Positions 1-5,512 are shown, counted from the first letter of the stretch. The stretch is 8,261 bases of DNA from Methanotrichaceae archaeon (GCA_013329455.1 DUKF01000150.1:1-8261), one strand, 5' to 3'. Notes: generated by a model not told the origin, from the sequence alone. Translations and numbers: made by a program.

Positions 1-306
1 CTCACCGAGGTCCCGATCGAGGCGATGCGTGGCGATGTCGAGAACACTGGAAACGAAGATCTGGGGGGTCGGGCCATGGTGCCCTGCGAGCTTACCGTCC
101 CCGAAACATCCCGCTACTCGTACCTCTACCTTGGCAAAGGCAGAATGCTCGACCATCTCCTCGTCTCAAGGGGCATGCTCGCCCTCTACACCGGCGCCGA
201 GATCCACAACGAGCTTCTGCACGACGAGTCGATCGCCTTTTCGACGGACAAGAAGTTCCCCGAATCGGACCACGCTCCGGTGATCGCAGAGTTCGAGCTG
301 CCTTGA
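1..306 (+). CDS. Endonuclease/exonuclease/phosphatase family protein, 3' end only
   Basis: This is the last 101 codons of a gene that starts outside the window; the frame is open from base 1 to the TGA at 304-306. The C-terminus carries two signatures of the DNase I-like endonuclease/exonuclease/phosphatase fold: a MLDHLLVS strand, the usual place of an Asp-Tyr/His-Ile-x-Val-Ser motif, and a terminal SDHAPV motif whose Asp-His (codons at 268-273) normally supplies the catalytic histidine. It ends about 11 residues after that motif, as is typical of the fold. The preceding YSYLYLGKGRMLDH segment resembles the stand-alone extracellular or lipoprotein-type nucleases more than the exonuclease III repair enzymes, but the N-terminus that would settle substrate and location is missing. 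An internal ATG at 25 is unlikely to be the true start, because the fold needs at least 200 residues. Family call fairly sure; substrate unknown. Confidence 0.8.
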   Translation, partial: LTEVPIEAMRGDVENTGNEDLGGRAMVPCELTVPETSRYSYLYLGKGRMLDHLLVSRGMLALYTGAEIHNELLHDESIAFSTDKKFPESDHAPVIAEFELP

Positions 307-356
307 AGGTGAGAGGATGGACGGGAACCGGGATCCCATCGAAATTTCATTGGAAT

Positions 357-364
357 CTTATAGA
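357..364 (+). promoter_or_regulatory. Possible TATA element upstream of the UPF0212 gene
   Basis: CTTATAGA lies in an AT-rich patch of the 96-bp gap between the upstream gene and the ATG at 403. With archaeal spacing, transcription would start near 385 and leave a leader of about 18 nt. That leader holds GTGAT (394-398), a partial match to the GGTGATC half of the archaeal Shine-Dalgarno sequence, five bases before the ATG. The match to a TATA consensus is weak, and read-through from the upstream gene is also possible. Confidence 0.3.
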
Positions 365-402
365 AAACATACATATCCCACGGCCCCCAAACCTGTGATG
401 AT

Positions 403-780
403 ATGACTAACTTCAAGGTCCTTCTGGAGGGCGCCTGGCTCGTCAGGGACGTCAAATCCGTAGACGACGCCATCGGTGTCGCGATATCGGAAGCTGGCAA
501 GAGGCTGAACAGCAAAAAGCTCGACTTCGTCGAGGTGGAGATGGGCCAGACGATCTGCCCGAGTTGCGGCGAGTCCCTGGACGGAGTCTTCATGGTGGCA
601 GGAACTGCAATCGTGGGCCTCCTCTTCGAGATCAAGGTCTTCGACGCAGAGAACGAGGAGCACGCCTTCCGGATAGCAAAGGCGATGGTCGGGAAAGCCC
701 TGGGTGCGGTTCCCTTGAAGCTGGTGGAGACCGAAGAGATCGAGGGAGGACGGACCAGAAAGCCGGAGAGATCCCGATAA
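403..780 (+). CDS. UPF0212 / DUF555 conserved archaeal protein
   Basis: This complete 125-codon gene encodes a small soluble protein of the UPF0212 (DUF555) family, recognised by the conserved N-terminus MTNFKVLLE-AW-VRDVKSVDDAIGVA and the following SEAGKRLN segment. The family is widespread in methanogens and related Euryarchaeota, and I know of no established biochemical role. The middle carries one CPSCGE knuckle (C52, C55), the only two cysteines, followed by a hydrophobic segment (about 60-75) and an EIKVFDAENEEHA region. A single CxxC pair could bind a metal only by dimerisation or with other ligands, or act as a redox disulfide. The last dozen residues (EGGRTRKPERSR) are charged and variable-looking. 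The ATG has a GTGAT half Shine-Dalgarno sequence in front. The gene stands alone, convergent to the helicase. Confidence 0.85.
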   Translation: MTNFKVLLEGAWLVRDVKSVDDAIGVAISEAGKRLNSKKLDFVEVEMGQTICPSCGESLDGVFMVAGTAIVGLLFEIKVFDAENEEHAFRIAKAMVGKALGAVPLKLVETEEIEGGRTRKPERSR

Positions 781-872
781 GAAAAAGAACGTAGAAGCGA
801 TGAAAGGCCGAAAGACGGAAAGGTGAAATCTAAAATCTGAAAGTGCGAAAAGACGGACAAAAAGCGGCCCTT
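781..872 (-). terminator. Oligo-T rich 3' region of the helicase gene
   Basis: Read on the minus strand, this gap downstream of the helicase stop is pyrimidine-rich with repeated T runs: T5 at 859-863, T4 at 848-851, T4 at 832-835 and T5 at 782-786. Archaeal RNA polymerase terminates at such U-rich tracts, helped by the aCPSF1/FttA factor, so this is the likely termination zone for the long helicase transcript. The plus strand is correspondingly purine-rich and contains two near-identical copies of CGAAAGACGGA (809-819 and 846-857). No gene is seen here. Confidence 0.5.
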
Positions 873-901
873 CAGAGCTGAACACCGTCTTATCAGCTCT
901 G
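873..901 (-). terminator. 9-bp hairpin overlapping the helicase stop codon
   Basis: CAGAGCTGA at 873-881 and TCAGCTCTG at 893-901 are perfect inverted repeats separated by 11 nt. The TGA stop of the helicase (893-895) lies inside one arm. On the minus strand the hairpin is followed after nine bases by T5, so it resembles a stem-plus-U terminator or an mRNA 3'-end stabiliser. On the plus strand no long T run follows, so its use for the convergent UPF0212 transcript is less likely. Confidence 0.5.
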
Positions 902-3022
902 CTTTCTATCCCACTCCGCCACTCTGGCCCTGATGATCTCCCTGCTCTTTTGGGCGTCGGTGACGATCAGCCCATCCTGGATCCATTTGGGAAGGAAAGA
1001 GACAACCCCGCCCCGGCCCCCCTCCCTGAACCGCCGGTCGCAAAAGATGATCACGCCCCGCTCTGAGGCGTCCCTGATCACCCTTCCCGCCGCCTGGAGA
1101 CCTCTGTTTATCGCGGGCAGAGTGTAGGCGATCAGCATCCCGTTCTTCTGGCCGTACTTCTTGACGTAGTACTGGTTGACCTCCCTTTGGATCTCGTTGT
1201 AGAATCCGAGAGGCAGGCCGACGACGGCAACGCCGTTCAGAGCCTCGCCCTTGTAATCGATCCCCTCGGCGAGCTTCCCGCCAGATACGCCCAGAAGCAC
1301 GGCACCGCTTCTTTTTCCTGCCTTGAAAAAGTCGTCCAGAATCGCGGGGACGTCCTCAGCGTTTCTCGGCTCGGAATAGAGCATCTTTCCGGCCTTCCTG
1401 GCCACGGCCTTGCAGGTCTTCTCGTACTGGTTCATCATCGAGTATGAGGTGAAGAATACGGCGACGTTTCCAGGCACCTCCTCGATGATCGCCTCGACGT
1501 GCCCTGTGATCTCCCTTCTGTTCTGGGCCTCATCTCTTTTTTCGAGCTGAGTTGTGGCGGTCTTGGCGACCATGAGAAGCCGGTTCTCTGAGGGGAAAGG
1601 ATTTGGTAGGCTGATCTTCTTCGCCCGATCCTTTTCTCCCAAAAAGTAAAGCTCATAGGCTTCCAGAGGCGAGAGGGTGCCGCTGAGCATCACCGTCGCG
1701 CTGATGTTGTCCACCACCCGTCTCACCAAAGGAGCGGGATCGATGTTGTTCACTTCGAGCCACGCCCTCTTTTTGTCGCCGATTCCGGTGACGGTGATCT
1801 TCCTCTGGTAAGAGAGATCTCTTTCGGCAAGCTCCGCATCGTTCAGGAACAAAAGAACCTGGGCCAGGCTCGGCTCGATGTCCCCCTGCAGATTTTCGCG
1901 ATCTCCCTCCGCCAGTTCCAATTCCGCCACCATCACCGCAACTTCTGTCGCAGCCGAGAGAGCCTCCTCCACATCGTCAAACCCTCGGTACAGGAACTCG
2001 CGGAAAAGGTCTGCGTCCAGAAGCTCTTCGCCCTCCTGCATCCGGGATTGGCGGCTCTGGATGTACTTTCGAAGCCTCGGCAAAAGAGTCTTGATCACCT
2101 CGACGCCCTTCAACCGAGAGGAAGCATCCAGAGAGGACTCCTCAAGCCTCGACTGGCCCATCGATTGCTGGTACTTCTCCACCTCTTTCTCGGCAAGGTC
2201 GATCATCCTCTGAGAAAGGACCCTGGTATTGAGAGCCCTGACGGCATCGCCCAGGTTGTGAGCCTCGTCGACGAAAAGGGTCAAAGATTCCCGGTCCATC
2301 TCCAGCCAATCGAAGATTATCTCCTGGAACTCGGGGCTGAAAAGGTGAGAGTAGTTGAGGATAACTAAGTCGCTCCCTTTAGCAGAGAGGCTCATCACCT
2401 CGTAAGGGCAGATCTCTTTGCACTCTTTGAGAAACCGGCCAGGAGACCTGATACCGGTCCTGAGGTCATCGACCAGGTCCAGGATCGATCCGGAATGTCT
2501 GAAGTGAGGCTTTCCGGCGAGCTCGAAGACCTCTCTGCTCATCATGTAGTAAGGGCAGAAGGTCCTGTACCCGGGAACGCTCTGGGGCGTGTTCATGTCA
2601 TTGGAAGGGTCGTAAAACTTGCCCCCGACTTCTCCAAGCCGTGTGATCATCCTCCTCTTCGTCAACTCTCTGAGCCTTGCGCAGCCGGAATAGACGCTCT
2701 CTCCGGAGAACTCATCGGCGATGGGGCACATCTTCTGTTTGCCAACCATGTAGGTTATGGTGGGTCGGTGCCTGGTTTTGGACCATATCTTCTCGATCTC
2801 GTCCAGGTATATGTCTATCTGGCTGACCGTCCTCACTGCCACTGCGATCTTGCCGGGAGCTGCCGCTAGAGCCGCAGAGATGCAGCTGGTCTTGCCGCTG
2901 CCGGTGGGAGCGTCGATCATCAGCACCGCGTGATCCCCGTCTCTCACGGTCCCGTAAACGTCATCCAGCATGGCGTCCTGGTAAGGCCTCAGAGACTCGT
3001 AGGGGAAATAATCCAGATACAC
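893..3022 (-). CDS. XPD/Rad3-type superfamily 2 DNA helicase with Fe-S cysteines
   Basis: This 709-residue protein is an ATP-dependent 5'-3' DNA helicase of the XPD/Rad3/DinG group, acting in the cytoplasm, probably in DNA repair or replication-fork maintenance. Visible motifs in order: LRPYQ Q-motif-like start (11-15), Walker A APTGSGKT (38-45), DEAH box (252-255), LSGTLSP (446-452), GGKLAEGIDYKG motif V (581-592) and QAAGRVIRD motif VI (643-651). Between Walker A and DEAH lie C99, C114, C156, C201 and C205. C99, C114, C156 and C205 (in ICPYE) best match the four cluster ligands of XPD, with longer loops than the short archaeal XPDs. Residues 260-400, rich in charged helical sequence, would be the Arch domain. 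The start is GTG at 3022 (reverse complement of CAC); no Shine-Dalgarno is evident and the next in-frame Met (residue 18) would remove the Q-motif region, so GTG is preferred. XPD versus DinG naming is not certain. Confidence 0.9.
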   Translation of the reverse strand: MYLDYFPYESLRPYQDAMLDDVYGTVRDGDHAVLMIDAPTGSGKTSCISAALAAAPGKIAVAVRTVSQIDIYLDEIEKIWSKTRHRPTITYMVGKQKMCPIADEFSGESVYSGCARLRELTKRRMITRLGEVGGKFYDPSNDMNTPQSVPGYRTFCPYYMMSREVFELAGKPHFRHSGSILDLVDDLRTGIRSPGRFLKECKEICPYEVMSLSAKGSDLVILNYSHLFSPEFQEIIFDWLEMDRESLTLFVDEAHNLGDAVRALNTRVLSQRMIDLAEKEVEKYQQSMGQSRLEESSLDASSRLKGVEVIKTLLPRLRKYIQSRQSRMQEGEELLDADLFREFLYRGFDDVEEALSAATEVAVMVAELELAEGDRENLQGDIEPSLAQVLLFLNDAELAERDLSYQRKITVTGIGDKKRAWLEVNNIDPAPLVRRVVDNISATVMLSGTLSPLEAYELYFLGEKDRAKKISLPNPFPSENRLLMVAKTATTQLEKRDEAQNRREITGHVEAIIEEVPGNVAVFFTSYSMMNQYEKTCKAVARKAGKMLYSEPRNAEDVPAILDDFFKAGKRSGAVLLGVSGGKLAEGIDYKGEALNGVAVVGLPLGFYNEIQREVNQYYVKKYGQKNGMLIAYTLPAINRGLQAAGRVIRDASERGVIIFCDRRFREGGRGGVVSFLPKWIQDGLIVTDAQKSREIIRARVAEWDRKQS

Positions 3023-3039
3023 GGCGCTTCGGTTTCCGC

Positions 3040-3222
3040 TTAAAGGTGATAAATGCTATCCATCAGGCAGCTTCTCGGCTTTTTTTGTCTCTTGGAGTGA
3101 CCCCTGTAGAAGAATATTCCAAAAAGGCTGAAAAGGAGAAGTATGCTCAATTCCCGCCCCCAAATGAAAAAGATGATCCCTGCCAAAATTGACTGAATGT
3201 AGATTTTTCCAACGGATACCAT
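3040..3222 (-). CDS. Possible small two-helix membrane protein
   Basis: This is a 60-codon frame from ATG (3220-3222) to TAA (3040-3042), ending 17 bases before the helicase GTG on the same strand. The product would have hydrophobic segments at about 8-20 and 25-39 (ILLLFSLFGIFFY), separated by a short charged turn (WGREL), and a basic tail (RGHSKRQKKPRS). This is a plausible hairpin of two short membrane helices with a cytoplasmic positive tail. I recognise no family. Base composition is more AT-rich than the neighbouring genes, and no convincing Shine-Dalgarno precedes the ATG. It could be a real lineage-specific membrane peptide cotranscribed with the helicase, or a chance frame in a non-coding leader. 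Confidence 0.35.
   Translation of the reverse strand: MVSVGKIYIQSILAGIIFFIWGRELSILLLFSLFGIFFYRGHSKRQKKPRSCLMDSIYHL
3048..3055 (-). promoter_or_regulatory. Candidate TATA box for a leaderless helicase transcript
   Basis: On the minus strand ATTTATCA lies about 28 bases before the helicase GTG. Archaeal spacing would put the transcription start within a few bases of the GTG, fitting a leaderless mRNA and the absence of a Shine-Dalgarno site. The element lies in non-coding sequence just past the stop strand of, and overlapping the last codons of, the possible small membrane ORF. The match is modest. Confidence 0.25.
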
Positions 3223-3295
3223 ATCTGGTGCGATGCGAATTGGCGCCGTCTACCGTTGTGTCATCATTTAGATTCTGCGCCCATCGAGTATTCGG

Positions 3296-3339
3296 AAAAA
3301 AGGATGGCTTGGCTAAACAGTCGGAATGAAGCTTAAAAA
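3296..3339 (-). terminator. Oligo-T tracts downstream of the thioredoxin gene
   Basis: On the minus strand, T5 (3335-3339, in CTTTCTTTTTAAGC) and T6 (3296-3301) follow the mini-thioredoxin stop by about 60 and 95 bases. With no clear stem, this is the usual archaeal style of terminator and would end the arsR-permease-thioredoxin transcript. The rest of the 3223-3396 gap shows no gene. Confidence 0.45.
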
Positions 3340-3396
3340 GAAAGCAGAAATGGACTGTAATATCGTCCTTCGGGCTTTAAACCAACCGTTCAACTC

Positions 3397-3630
3397 TCAC
3401 TTCTTCAATAGCGCCTTTATCTCCGCCACGGAGGGGGCCCTTCCCACGACTATCGCCTCTCCGTCGATGAAGAGGGCAGGGGTCATCATGACGCCACGGT
3501 TCATGATCTCCTGAAGGCTCTCCACCTTCACGACCTCTGCCTCAACGCCCGACTCCGCCACAGCCTTCTCGACATTCTTGGCGAGAGACTTGCACTTTGC
3601 ACACCCGGTTCCCAGAACCTCTATCTTCAT
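3397..3630 (-). CDS. Mini-thioredoxin (redox-active disulfide protein, thioredoxin_3 type)
   Basis: This 77-residue protein has the compact thioredoxin/glutaredoxin-like fold common in methanogens. The active site is G-C10-A-K-C13 right after the first strand (MKIEVLGTGC). The cis-proline loop is MMTPALFIDGE with P51, and a C-terminal helix ends in ALLKK. The length matches the roughly 75-85 residues of this family. It should act as a cytoplasmic dithiol-disulfide exchanger. It is the last gene of the arsR-permease cluster, 72 bp after the permease; small thioredoxins are recurrent partners of DUF318 permeases. It might reduce the substrate or the cysteines of the permease or repressor (inference). 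The ATG is supported by a strong GAGGAGATC Shine-Dalgarno site six bases upstream. Confidence 0.9.
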   Translation of the reverse strand: MKIEVLGTGCAKCKSLAKNVEKAVAESGVEAEVVKVESLQEIMNRGVMMTPALFIDGEAIVVGRAPSVAEIKALLKK

Positions 3631-3636
3631 AATCTC

Positions 3637-3645
3637 GATCTCCTC
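3637..3645 (-). promoter_or_regulatory. Shine-Dalgarno site of the mini-thioredoxin gene
   Basis: The minus strand reads GAGGAGATC, six bases before the ATG, a near match to the archaeal GGAGGTGATC. It fixes the start of the thioredoxin gene. An ATATAAAG element at 3654-3661 further upstream could be a TATA box, but it would place the transcript start on or past this site, so read-through from the permease is the better explanation. Confidence 0.65.
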
Positions 3646-3702
3646 ATCCTCATCTTTATATCTTCTTCCTTTTCGCTTTTCAGACTTTGCCTGCCGGTTA
3701 TT

Positions 3703-4800
3703 TCAGACGATCGCCCCGTAAATCATCCCTGCCAGGGTCGAGAGCAACACCACCAATGATATGTAGACCCCGGCCTTCCTCGCTCCTATCACCCTCCAGA
3801 TCACGATCATGTTCGGTAGACTCATTGAGGGTCCGGCGAGCAGAAGTGCAAGAGCTGGACCCGACGCCATCACTCCGGATGAGTAGCCAAAGAGCGTCCC
3901 CACGATTGGAACCTCGAGAAGCGTCGGCATATAGAGGAGAGCCCCTATGGTCGAGGCGATGAAGCAGGCGAGAAAGTCGCTTCTTCCGAAGATCGACCTT
4001 ATCAGCTCCACTGGCAAAAAGTAGCCGATAACGCCGGTTATGAAAGTCCCCACAAGGAGTAGCGGAAATATCCTCTTCACAAGCCACCAGGTCTCGCCGA
4101 AGAAGGCAGATTTCTCAACGTCCTCGAAGTACCTCATCAACAACCAGGCCGATGCCAGGACAAGGATCGATACCAGGACCGCCTTTGGGAACAATGCGAT
4201 CTTAGAGGTCGCTCCCAGGAGAATTCCGACCAGGATGGCCATGAATAAAGGGGTGACGTAAGAGGGCCTGCTCATTCCCTTGTCGGAAGAGACGGATGCA
4301 GGAGCACAGGCAGGACCATCGGAACCTCCCTCGTCCTCTGGCACCCTTTTCCGCTCGAAGATGGCGGCCATAACAAGGCCGATGACGACGGCCATAGAGA
4401 CTGCGGCCACGATCCTGGCGATTCCGAGGTCTAGGCCCAGGACCCGCGCCGTTAGGACGACGGCCAGAAGGTTGATCGCAGGGCCCGAGAAGAGAAAGGC
4501 TGTGGCAGGGCCAATCCCCGCCCCTCTCCGATGTATCCCAGCGAACATCGGGAGGATGGTGCAGCTGCAGACTGCAAGAACCGTCCCCGATGTCGCAGCA
4601 ACGCTGTAGCAGAGCCACTTTTTGGCGTCCGCCCCGAAGTACTTTAGGACCACGTCCTTCTGGAGCAGGGCCACTATCGCCCCGGCTATGAAGAAGGCCG
4701 GGATCAGGCAGGTCAAAACGTGGACCGAAAGGTACTCCATCAGGGTCTCAAGACCCATCTGCAAGGGCGGCAGTATCATCTCGGAACTAATGATCGTCAT
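3703..4800 (-). CDS. DUF318/ArsP-type permease (probable metal or metalloid efflux)
   Basis: This 365-residue integral membrane protein belongs to the DUF318 (PF03773) permease family, which includes ArsP-type exporters of trivalent organoarsenicals and related Cu/Zn permeases. Two similar halves are visible. The first has AVCSCTILPMFAGI (C78, C80) followed by ATAFLFSGPAINLLAV (100-114). The second has GALLYMPTLLEVPIVGTLF (286-304) and SGPALALLLAGPS (313-325). Hydrophobic stretches suggest about eight to ten helices, split by a hydrophilic loop at 150-180 containing C165. The CSC pair is a plausible soft-metal binding site. The ATG overlaps the arsR stop codon as ATGA, with GGAGGCC eight bases upstream, so translation is probably coupled to the repressor. 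The substrate cannot be read from sequence; arsenicals, copper and zinc are all possible. Confidence 0.9.
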   Translation of the reverse strand: MTIISSEMILPPLQMGLETLMEYLSVHVLTCLIPAFFIAGAIVALLQKDVVLKYFGADAKKWLCYSVAATSGTVLAVCSCTILPMFAGIHRRGAGIGPATAFLFSGPAINLLAVVLTARVLGLDLGIARIVAAVSMAVVIGLVMAAIFERKRVPEDEGGSDGPACAPASVSSDKGMSRPSYVTPLFMAILVGILLGATSKIALFPKAVLVSILVLASAWLLMRYFEDVEKSAFFGETWWLVKRIFPLLLVGTFITGVIGYFLPVELIRSIFGRSDFLACFIASTIGALLYMPTLLEVPIVGTLFGYSSGVMASGPALALLLAGPSMSLPNMIVIWRVIGARKAGVYISLVVLLSTLAGMIYGAIV

Positions 4801-5129
4801 CTAATTGAGGCCTCCAACATCTCCTCGGCCTTTTTAAGCTCTGATATCTGGTCGAGGGCCATGGCGTCAACTTCCCTCAAGAGGTCAAATACTCTGGGGT
4901 TTCTCACCCTGTAAAGGGTCCGCTTTCCCTCGGTCCTTCGCTCCACAATCCCGGCCTCGAAGAGCAGATTCAGATGCTTGGAGATCGTTGACTGGGCTCT
5001 TTCAAAGGTGGGTACGATCTCGCAGACGCACCTCTCCTCCTTGTCCAAAAACTCCACGATCTCAAGCCTCGTGGGGTCTGAGAGAGCGCCGAGGATCTTG
5101 GCCCGCCAGTCTGTGACCGATCGGCTCAT
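4797..5129 (-). CDS. ArsR/SmtB-family metalloregulator with CVC motif
   Basis: This 110-residue winged-helix repressor has the ArsR family layout: ILGALSDPTRLEIVEFL (12-28), the metal-site helix ERCVCEIVPTF (32-42), the recognition helix AQSTISKHLNLLFEAGIV (45-62), and a wing (ERRTEGKRTLYRV). C34 and C36 form the CVC of the ELCVCDL-type alpha-3 site that senses As(III), Sb(III) or other soft metals in classical ArsR. No third cysteine is present, so coordination would need another ligand or another subunit. It should bind DNA as a dimer and release it on metal binding. It is first in the operon with the permease and mini-thioredoxin. A palindrome against its own TATA box indicates autorepression. 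No Shine-Dalgarno precedes the ATG, and TATA spacing predicts an almost leaderless transcript. Confidence 0.92.
   Translation of the reverse strand: MSRSVTDWRAKILGALSDPTRLEIVEFLDKEERCVCEIVPTFERAQSTISKHLNLLFEAGIVERRTEGKRTLYRVRNPRVFDLLREVDAMALDQISELKKAEEMLEASIR
4809..4815 (-). promoter_or_regulatory. Shine-Dalgarno site of the permease inside arsR
   Basis: GGAGGCC on the minus strand lies eight bases before the permease ATG, within the last codons of the ArsR-type repressor. Together with the four-base ATGA overlap this supports the permease start and translational coupling. Confidence 0.6.
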
Positions 5130-5154
5130 GGTGATGATCCATAGGAGTTAAAAA

Positions 5155-5162
5155 CATATAAA
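5155..5162 (-). promoter_or_regulatory. TATA box of the arsR-permease-thioredoxin operon
   Basis: The minus strand reads TTTATATG within a longer TATATTTATATG run, about 26-33 bases before the arsR ATG. Standard archaeal spacing gives a start point within a few bases of the ATG, consistent with the missing Shine-Dalgarno site. Confidence 0.65.
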
Positions 5163-5163
5163 T

Positions 5164-5183
5164 ATATCGTCATATGGCGATAT
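5164..5183 (-). promoter_or_regulatory. Probable ArsR operator palindrome
   Basis: ATATCGt-CATATG-gCGATAT is a 20-bp palindrome with only one broken symmetric pair (t5170/g5177). It begins one base upstream of the arsR TATA box, where the B recognition element contacts TFB. Occupation by a dimeric repressor would block TBP/TFB assembly. Its length and AT-rich two-fold symmetry suit ArsR/SmtB operators. Assignment to this repressor is inferred from position. Confidence 0.6.
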
Positions 5184-5453
5184 GTAGCTGATGCAAACCA
5201 TTTGGATATTGATGAAAACTTCTCAATGGCGACGGAATCAGTTTTTTTGGGCTTCTTGGAGATGGATTCTCGATAAATCTTATATCTACAATCCTTTCGA
5301 AATTAAGATTTAGCGAAGTCGATTCTGCAAACAAATTGGTAATATTGGATCTTTAGATACTGGACAAAAGAGAATAATTGTATGCAAACGGCAGATTTAA
5401 TCCAAAAATGATAAATATGTATGCACTAAATTAATCATATAACTCTCGAAACC
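5184..5453. other. AT-rich intergenic region without a recognisable gene
   Basis: This is the bulk of the gap between two divergently transcribed genes. It is much more AT-rich than the flanking coding DNA. It contains a T7 run (5242-5248), a long inverted repeat (5270-5316), and two copies of ATGCAAAC (about 5190 and 5382). I see no credible protein frame and no tRNA-like fold. A small RNA or a degraded gene cannot be excluded. Confidence 0.5.
5270..5316. repeat. 13-bp inverted repeat in the divergent gap
   Basis: TCGaTAAATCTTA (5270-5282) and TAAGATTTAgCGA (5304-5316) are inverted copies with one A/G mismatch, enclosing a 21-nt loop that itself contains TTTCGAAA. It is over 100 bp from both start codons and outside both predicted core promoters. 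As RNA it would form a stable hairpin on either strand; as DNA it could be an operator or the relic of an element end. No function is assigned. Confidence 0.6.
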
Positions 5454-5461
5454 TTTATATA
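5454..5461 (+). promoter_or_regulatory. Consensus TATA box and BRE of the 2TM-domain gene
   Basis: TTTATATA is a textbook archaeal TATA box, preceded by CGAAAC(C) at 5448-5453 as a plausible purine-rich B recognition element. The predicted transcription start is near 5483, leaving about 30 nt of leader with a strong Shine-Dalgarno site. This is the best core promoter in the window. Confidence 0.75.
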
Positions 5462-5496
5462 TTGACAAAAAGACATATAGAAGGAGTCTTTGTTCT

Positions 5497-5504
5497 GGAG
5501 GTGA
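5497..5504 (+). promoter_or_regulatory. Shine-Dalgarno site of the 2TM-domain gene
   Basis: GGAGGTGA, eight bases before the ATG at 5513, is a full match to the anti-Shine-Dalgarno core. It decides the start: the longer frame from TTG 5462 would begin at the TATA box, upstream of the predicted transcript start, and is rejected. Confidence 0.85.
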
Positions 5505-5512
5505 GGAAAAAT

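Noticed and set aside
328..337. GGGATCCC palindrome before the UPF0212 gene.
   Set aside because: An 8-bp restriction-type palindrome is too short to call an operator and lies upstream of the weak TATA element without further symmetry.
186..860. Long minus-strand frame of 224 codons opposite the nuclease end and the UPF0212 gene.
   Set aside because: It is Ser/Arg/Pro-rich with no family resemblance, and fully antisense to two recognisable genes; GC-rich coding DNA commonly leaves such open antisense frames.
358..885. Second minus-strand frame of 175 codons in the same place.
   Set aside because: It overlaps both the frame above and the conserved UPF0212 gene; composition looks like a reverse-strand shadow.
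1878..2869. Several plus-strand frames of 106-124 codons inside the helicase gene.
   Set aside because: All are antisense to conserved helicase motifs and show no domain; none has a credible ribosome site.
4202..4618. Minus-strand frame of 138 codons inside the permease gene.
   Set aside because: It is a shifted frame of the permease and is rich in Arg, Gly and Cys; the permease frame has the conserved family motifs.
5184..5453. Possible tRNA, riboswitch or CRISPR leader in the large gap.
   Set aside because: No acceptor-stem/T-loop pattern, no conserved riboswitch core and no regularly spaced repeats were found by eye; only the single inverted repeat stands out.
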